Source: Phenylobacterium aquaticum
GTDB lineage: Bacteria > Pseudomonadota > Alphaproteobacteria > Caulobacterales > Caulobacteraceae
Assembly (NCBI RefSeq): GCF_947378715.1
Contig: NZ_CANCLE010000019.1
Location: forward strand, 1-34,388
Reading direction: 5' to 3'
DNA length: 34,388 nt
Both the position numbers and the translations under genes were made by a program. The notes below the pieces were generated by a model. That model was not told where the DNA came from. It saw only the letters and a program-made list of their open reading frames with translations, and did no database searches. Positions 31,201 to 34,388 of this stretch are shown piece by piece. How positions within the stretch are numbered: the first letter of the stretch is position 1; each line of letters opens with the position of its first letter.

Positions 31201-33011
31201 GCGGCGTCCTCCGCCTCCAGGTCCTGGCGCTGGGCCAGGCGGGCATAGAGGCCGCGCTGGGCGATCAGGGCCGTGTGGTCGCCCTGTTCGACCACCTGGC
31301 CCTTGTCGATCACATAGATGCGGTCGGCGCCGCGCACGGTCGAGAGCCGGTGGGCGATGAGGATGGTGGTGCGGCCGTCCATCAGCCGGGCCAGCGCCGC
31401 CTGGACCAGGGCCTCGCTCTCGGTGTCGAGCGCGCTGGTGGCCTCGTCGAGCAGCAGGATCGGGGCGTTCTTCAGGAAGGCGCGGGCGATGGCGATCCGC
31501 TGGCGCTGGCCGCCGGAAAGGCGGGCGCCCGCCTCGCCGACCAGGGTGTCATAGCCCTTGGGCAGGGTGGTGATGAAGTCGTGGGCGGCCGCGTTCCGGG
31601 CGGCCTGCTCGATCTCGGCCTGGCTGGCGTCGGGCCGCGCATAGGCGATGTTGGCGCGGATGGTGTCGTCGAACAGGAAGGGCTCCTGGGTGACGAGCGC
31701 AATCTGGTCACGCAGCGAGCTCAGGGTCACCGCGCGGATGTCGGTCCCGTCGATGGTCACCCGGCCCTCGGTGGCGTCATAGAAGCGTGGGATCAGGTTC
31801 AGCAGGGTGGTCTTGCCGCCGCCGGAGGGTCCGACCAGGGCGACGGTCTGGCCGCGCGCGACGCTGAAGCTGATGTCGGTGAGGGTGGCTGGCCCGCCAG
31901 CATAGGCGAAGCCGACATGCTCGAAGCCGATCAGGCCCTCGCCCCGGGCCAGGACGGTCGCGCCGGGCGCGTCGCCGATCTCCGGCTCGACATCCAGGGC
32001 CACGAACAGCCGGCGCGCCGCCGACATCCCCTCGGCCATCACGGTCTGCAGATTGGCGATCTGGCGCAGGGACTGAGACGCCACGCCCAGGCCGCCGAGG
32101 AAGGCCACGAAGGCGCCGACCGACATGTGGCCCGACTGCGAGCGCCAGCCCGCATAGGCGATCACCCCGGCGGTGATGATGGTCATCAGGGTCTCGGTGG
32201 CCGGGGCGGCGCGGGCCCGGGCGTTGGCGCCCTTGACCAGGAAGTCCTGCCGGCGCTGCACCACCTCGGCGACGCGGGCCTCCTCATAGGCCTCGCGGTT
32301 CTCGATCTTGACCACGCGGACGCCGTCGAGGCTCTCCATGATGGCGGTCGACAGGGCCGAGGTCTCGACCATGGCCCCCTTGGCGGCCTTGGTGGTGCGC
32401 TTGGAGAAGCGGCGCATGATGCTGGTCGACAGCGGCGCGGCGACGATCAGGGTCAGGGACAGATAGGGGTCGGCGGCCACCATCACCCAGATGGCGCCGA
32501 CCACGGTCAGGAAGTGCTGGGTGTAGTTGATCACGCCGGAGGTCGCGGCCTCGCGGATCAGGCCGGCGTCATAGAGCACGGATGAGACGTAAGCCCCGGA
32601 ATGCTGGGTGCGCAGGTGGGCGAGGTCGGCGCGGACCAGCTTGCCGAACAGCTGCACCTGGACGTCGCCGACCACGGCGTTGCCGATGCGGTTGATCAGC
32701 GAGGCCTGGATGATCTGGGCCAGGCCCCGACCGATGGCCATGGCGGCGATGGCGGCGGGGATCGACAACAGGGCGGCGGCCTTGTGATTGACCATCAGGT
32801 CGTTCACGGCGGGCTTCAATATGCTGACCAAGGCCGAACTGAGGATCGCCACGCAGACGGCGGCCAGCATGGCCACGGTCAGGCCCTTCCAGCGGGGGGC
32901 CAGATAGGTCCTGGCGATCCGCCCGATCAGGGCGCGGGCCGGAAGCTCGGCGGCGTCGGGGCTGGGGGCGGTCATTCTCGTCTGGGTCGGCGGTCTGGGG
33001 CGGGAAGTCAA
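31197..33011 (-). CDS. msbA: MsbA-like lipid A/lipid-flipping ABC transporter
   Basis: A 604-residue fused half-transporter. Residues about 25-320 form a six-helix membrane domain (for example GLTVAMLAAVCVAILSSALV and TLMTIITAGVIAYAGW). The ATPase domain shows Walker A (LVGPSGGGKTT), the Q-loop (IALVTQEPFLFDDTI), the signature LSGGQRQR, Walker B ILLLDEATSALD and the switch IAHRLSTV. This is the MsbA/HlyB-like exporter class. As first gene of an operon with waaA and lpxK, flipping of lipid A-core is the expected job. The TTG at 33011 has GGGAGAGGG five bases before it; an ATG at 32975 lacks such a site. Confidence 0.9.
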   Translation of the reverse strand: MTSRPRPPTQTRMTAPSPDAAELPARALIGRIARTYLAPRWKGLTVAMLAAVCVAILSSALVSILKPAVNDLMVNHKAAALLSIPAAIAAMAIGRGLAQIIQASLINRIGNAVVGDVQVQLFGKLVRADLAHLRTQHSGAYVSSVLYDAGLIREAATSGVINYTQHFLTVVGAIWVMVAADPYLSLTLIVAAPLSTSIMRRFSKRTTKAAKGAMVETSALSTAIMESLDGVRVVKIENREAYEEARVAEVVQRRQDFLVKGANARARAAPATETLMTIITAGVIAYAGWRSQSGHMSVGAFVAFLGGLGVASQSLRQIANLQTVMAEGMSAARRLFVALDVEPEIGDAPGATVLARGEGLIGFEHVGFAYAGGPATLTDISFSVARGQTVALVGPSGGGKTTLLNLIPRFYDATEGRVTIDGTDIRAVTLSSLRDQIALVTQEPFLFDDTIRANIAYARPDASQAEIEQAARNAAAHDFITTLPKGYDTLVGEAGARLSGGQRQRIAIARAFLKNAPILLLDEATSALDTESEALVQAALARLMDGRTTILIAHRLSTVRGADRIYVIDKGQVVEQGDHTALIAQRGLYARLAQRQDLEAEDAA

Positions 33012-33088
33012 GATCGCCCTCTCCCACGAAGGACAACCTGCGCCATATAGGGCCTGGCGTCCCCGAAAGCTTCCGTTTCGCCCCGTCA

Positions 33089-33104
33089 GCCCCTAGTTAG
33101 GGGC
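33089..33104. promoter_or_regulatory. 16-bp palindrome in the msbA/phosphatase divergent region
   Basis: GCCCCTA-GT-TAGGGGC, a perfect 7-bp inverted repeat with a 2-base centre, lies 22 bases before the phosphatase start and 78 bases before the msbA start. It could be an operator for a dimeric regulator or part of the promoter; no known binding motif is recognised. Confidence 0.3.
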
Positions 33105-33125
33105 GGTCATCCTCCGGAGCGCCCC

Positions 33126-33791
33126 GTGGCCGAATTCGATCTGACCTCGCCGCGCGGCCGGTTTTCGACCTATCTCGACTATCTGTGGAAGGACCACGCC
33201 TATCTGCGGGTGCGGTTCTCCAACGCCCACTGGATCAGCGACGAGCTGGTGCGGACCAACCAGCCCTGGCCGTTCCAGCTGGCCGAATGGAAGCGGCGCG
33301 GGATCAAGACCATCGTCAACCTGCGCGGCGGTTTCGACGCCAGCTTCTACGTCCTGGAGAAGGACGCCTGCGAACGGCTGGGCCTGAAGCTGGTCGACTT
33401 CACCATCACCTCGCGCGAGGTGCCCAGCCGCGCCCGGGTCCACGGGGCCAAGGCCCTGTTCGAGACGATCGAATATCCGGCCCTGATCCACTGCAAGTCC
33501 GGCGCGGACCGGGCCGGGATCATGAGCGTGTTCTACATGCACTTCCGAAAGGGCCTGCCGATCCGCGAGGCCCTGGAGCAGCTGTCCCTGAAGTACCTGC
33601 ATGTGAAGCAGGGCAAGACCGGGGTGCTGGACTATACCTTCGAGCGCTATCTCGCCGAGGGCGAACCTGCGGGCCAGACCTTCCTCGAATGGGTCGACAG
33701 CCCGGCCTATGACGAGGCCGCCATCAAGGCCGATTTCCGCAGCCAGATGTGGGGACGGGTGCTGACGGATGGCCTGGTGAAGCGGGAGTAG
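33126..33791 (+). CDS. Dual-specificity/tyrosine-phosphatase-like protein
   Basis: A 221-residue protein with the cysteine-phosphatase loop CX5R at residues 123-129, in LIHCKSGADRAGIMS. The upstream part, LRGGFDASFYVLEKDACERLGLKLVDFTI, fits the dual-specificity phosphatase fold, with an aspartate available as general acid in that region. No signal peptide or membrane helix is visible, so it is probably cytoplasmic. The start is GTG at 33126 with GGAG eight bases before it. It diverges from the lipid A operon, and Caulobacter is known to have an envelope-related phosphatase of this class (CtpA), so a role in lipid A phosphate or envelope signalling is possible. The link is inference. Confidence 0.85.
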   Translation: MAEFDLTSPRGRFSTYLDYLWKDHAYLRVRFSNAHWISDELVRTNQPWPFQLAEWKRRGIKTIVNLRGGFDASFYVLEKDACERLGLKLVDFTITSREVPSRARVHGAKALFETIEYPALIHCKSGADRAGIMSVFYMHFRKGLPIREALEQLSLKYLHVKQGKTGVLDYTFERYLAEGEPAGQTFLEWVDSPAYDEAAIKADFRSQMWGRVLTDGLVKRE

Positions 33792-33797
33792 CGCTTT

Positions 33798-33930
33798 CCC
33801 TCTCCCCCTTGGGCGAGAGGGTAGGGTGAGGGGCGCGTAGCGATAGCGGAGCGTCTTTCGGCCAGCGATTTGGGCGCGGCGCGTCAGAAAGGCCCCTCAC
33901 CCAACCCTCTCCCCGCAAGCGGGGCGAGGG
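33798..33930. repeat. REP-like compound palindrome (element 1)
   Basis: Outer arms GAGGGTAGGGTGAGGGGC (33817-33834) and GCCCCTCACCCAACCCTC (33892-33909) pair at 17 of 18 positions. Each side has its own small hairpin: CCCTCTC/GAGAGGG (33798-33821) and CCCTCTCCCCGC-AA-GCGGGGCGAGGG (33905-33930). No open frame of merit crosses it. This is the look of a dispersed alphaproteobacterial REP/MITE-like repeat. Confidence 0.7.
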
Positions 33931-33944
33931 CTAAGGCCAGGGTT

Positions 33945-34098
33945 CCTCCCCCAGCGCAAAGCGCGATTTGGGGGAGGGGGACCGCGAAGCGGTGGAGGGG
34001 GCTGTCGTCGCAGACGGCGGTCGGGACCGAGGGGCTGTATCCGCCCCTTCGGGTCGGCCCCCTCAGGCCCTTTGGGCCAGCTCCCCCGGAGGGGGAGC
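33945..34098. repeat. REP-like compound palindrome (element 2)
   Basis: A second, different element: CCTCCCCCA/TGGGGGAGG (33945-33977), ACCGC-GAA-GCGGT (33981-33993), GGCCC-TTT-GGGCC (34066-34078) and GCTCCCCC-GGA-GGGGGAGC (34080-34098) form a string of GC-rich hairpins. With element 1 it fills the 321 bases between the phosphatase and DUF4170 genes, where I see no gene. Confidence 0.65.
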
Positions 34099-34112
34099 AG
34101 CGCGACCTGTCA

Positions 34113-34358
34113 TCAGTGCTCGTGGTCGTGGTCCGGATCCATGTCCGGGTCGAGCAGCTTGTGGGCGTGGATGATGAAGTAGCGCATCAGGGCGTTGTCG
34201 ACGGTGGACTGGGCCTTGGCGCGCCAGGCGGCGAGCGCCTCGCCATAGCTGCCATAGGCGCCCACCAGGTCGACCTTCTTCAGGTCGCGGAAGGTGTTGT
34301 GTTCGAGGTCCGCCAGTTCGCCGCCGATGACGAGGTGCAGAAGCTGCTTGTCGGGCAT
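34113..34358 (-). CDS. DUF4170 family small protein
   Basis: An 81-residue cytoplasmic protein. The conserved core LHLVIGGELADLEHNTFRDLKKVDLVGAYGSYGEALAAWRAKAQSTVDNALMRYFIIHAHKLLDP matches, from memory, the alphaproteobacterial DUF4170 group of unknown function. The C terminus is rich in Asp and His (DPDMDPDHDHEH), which may bind metal. ATG at 34358 has GGA four bases upstream. The region before it lies at the window edge, so its partners are unseen. Confidence 0.85.
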   Translation of the reverse strand: MPDKQLLHLVIGGELADLEHNTFRDLKKVDLVGAYGSYGEALAAWRAKAQSTVDNALMRYFIIHAHKLLDPDMDPDHDHEH

Positions 34359-34388
34359 GGGGTCCGTTTTCCGAAAGGAATCAATTCC

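Noticed and set aside
33798..34098. A CRISPR array in the GC-rich repeat region
   Set aside because: The repeats are palindromic and unlike each other, with no regular repeat-spacer spacing and no cas genes.
34113..34358. Calling the last small gene usg (the gene near trp genes in Caulobacter)
   Set aside because: The sequence fits the DUF4170 pattern rather than what I recall of Usg, and no trp gene is visible.

Overview
The window looks like chromosomal DNA from a high-GC alphaproteobacterium of the order Caulobacterales (Caulobacter or Phenylobacterium-like). The grounds are the base composition, an RTX surface protein next to a type I secretion pair, the phoR-pstC-pstA-pstB-phoU-phoB order, and promoters that fit the Caulobacter housekeeping consensus (TTGACGS-N10-14-GCTANAWC). 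The genus is an inference. Coding density is high and many genes overlap by 1-8 bases (ATGA, GTGA, TGATG junctions).

Layout. (1) 1-4.1 kb: the end of a type I secretion ABC ATPase, its membrane-fusion partner, then a 726-residue RTX calcium-binding protein with its own promoter and a strong terminator; this is probably an S-layer-like or other abundant surface protein. (2) 4.1-15.2 kb: a surface-glycan island. It has a GT4-type glycosyltransferase (possibly leaderless), a sulfotransferase, a tightly overlapping seven-gene operon, a TPR/GT41-like (SPINDLY-type) glycosyltransferase on the opposite strand, and a small SemiSWEET-like membrane protein. The operon holds glucose-1-phosphate cytidylyltransferase, CDP-glucose 4,6-dehydratase, a C-methyltransferase, an RmlC-like epimerase, an acetyltransferase, an NAD-dependent epimerase/reductase and a second acyltransferase. 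It reads as a pathway for a CDP-linked, C-methyl-branched, possibly acylated 6-deoxy sugar. (3) 15.3-24.6 kb: the phosphate region. An OprP-like porin and an orphan sulfate-binding protein run leftward; phoR, pstCAB, phoU and phoB run rightward. A two-unit PHO box lies before phoR, and three 11-bp-phased PHO half-sites lie before pstC. No pstS is present. (4) 24.7-27.2 kb: purD and an aminoglycoside-phosphotransferase-fold kinase. (5) 27.2-33.0 kb: a leftward lipid A/LPS operon, msbA-like ABC transporter, DUF374 acyltransferase, CDF metal exporter, waaA, lpxK. (6) 33.1-34.4 kb: a divergent dual-specificity-phosphatase-like gene, two REP-like palindromic repeats, and a small DUF4170 protein.

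Working together: regions 1, 2 and 5 all concern the cell envelope (lipid A and core assembly, surface sugars, an exported surface protein), and region 3 handles phosphate sensing and uptake. The most distinctive material is the CDP-branched-sugar operon, the TPR/GT41 transferase near an RTX substrate, the PHO box array, two possible leaderless promoters, and the porin/sulfate-binding pair beside the Pho system.
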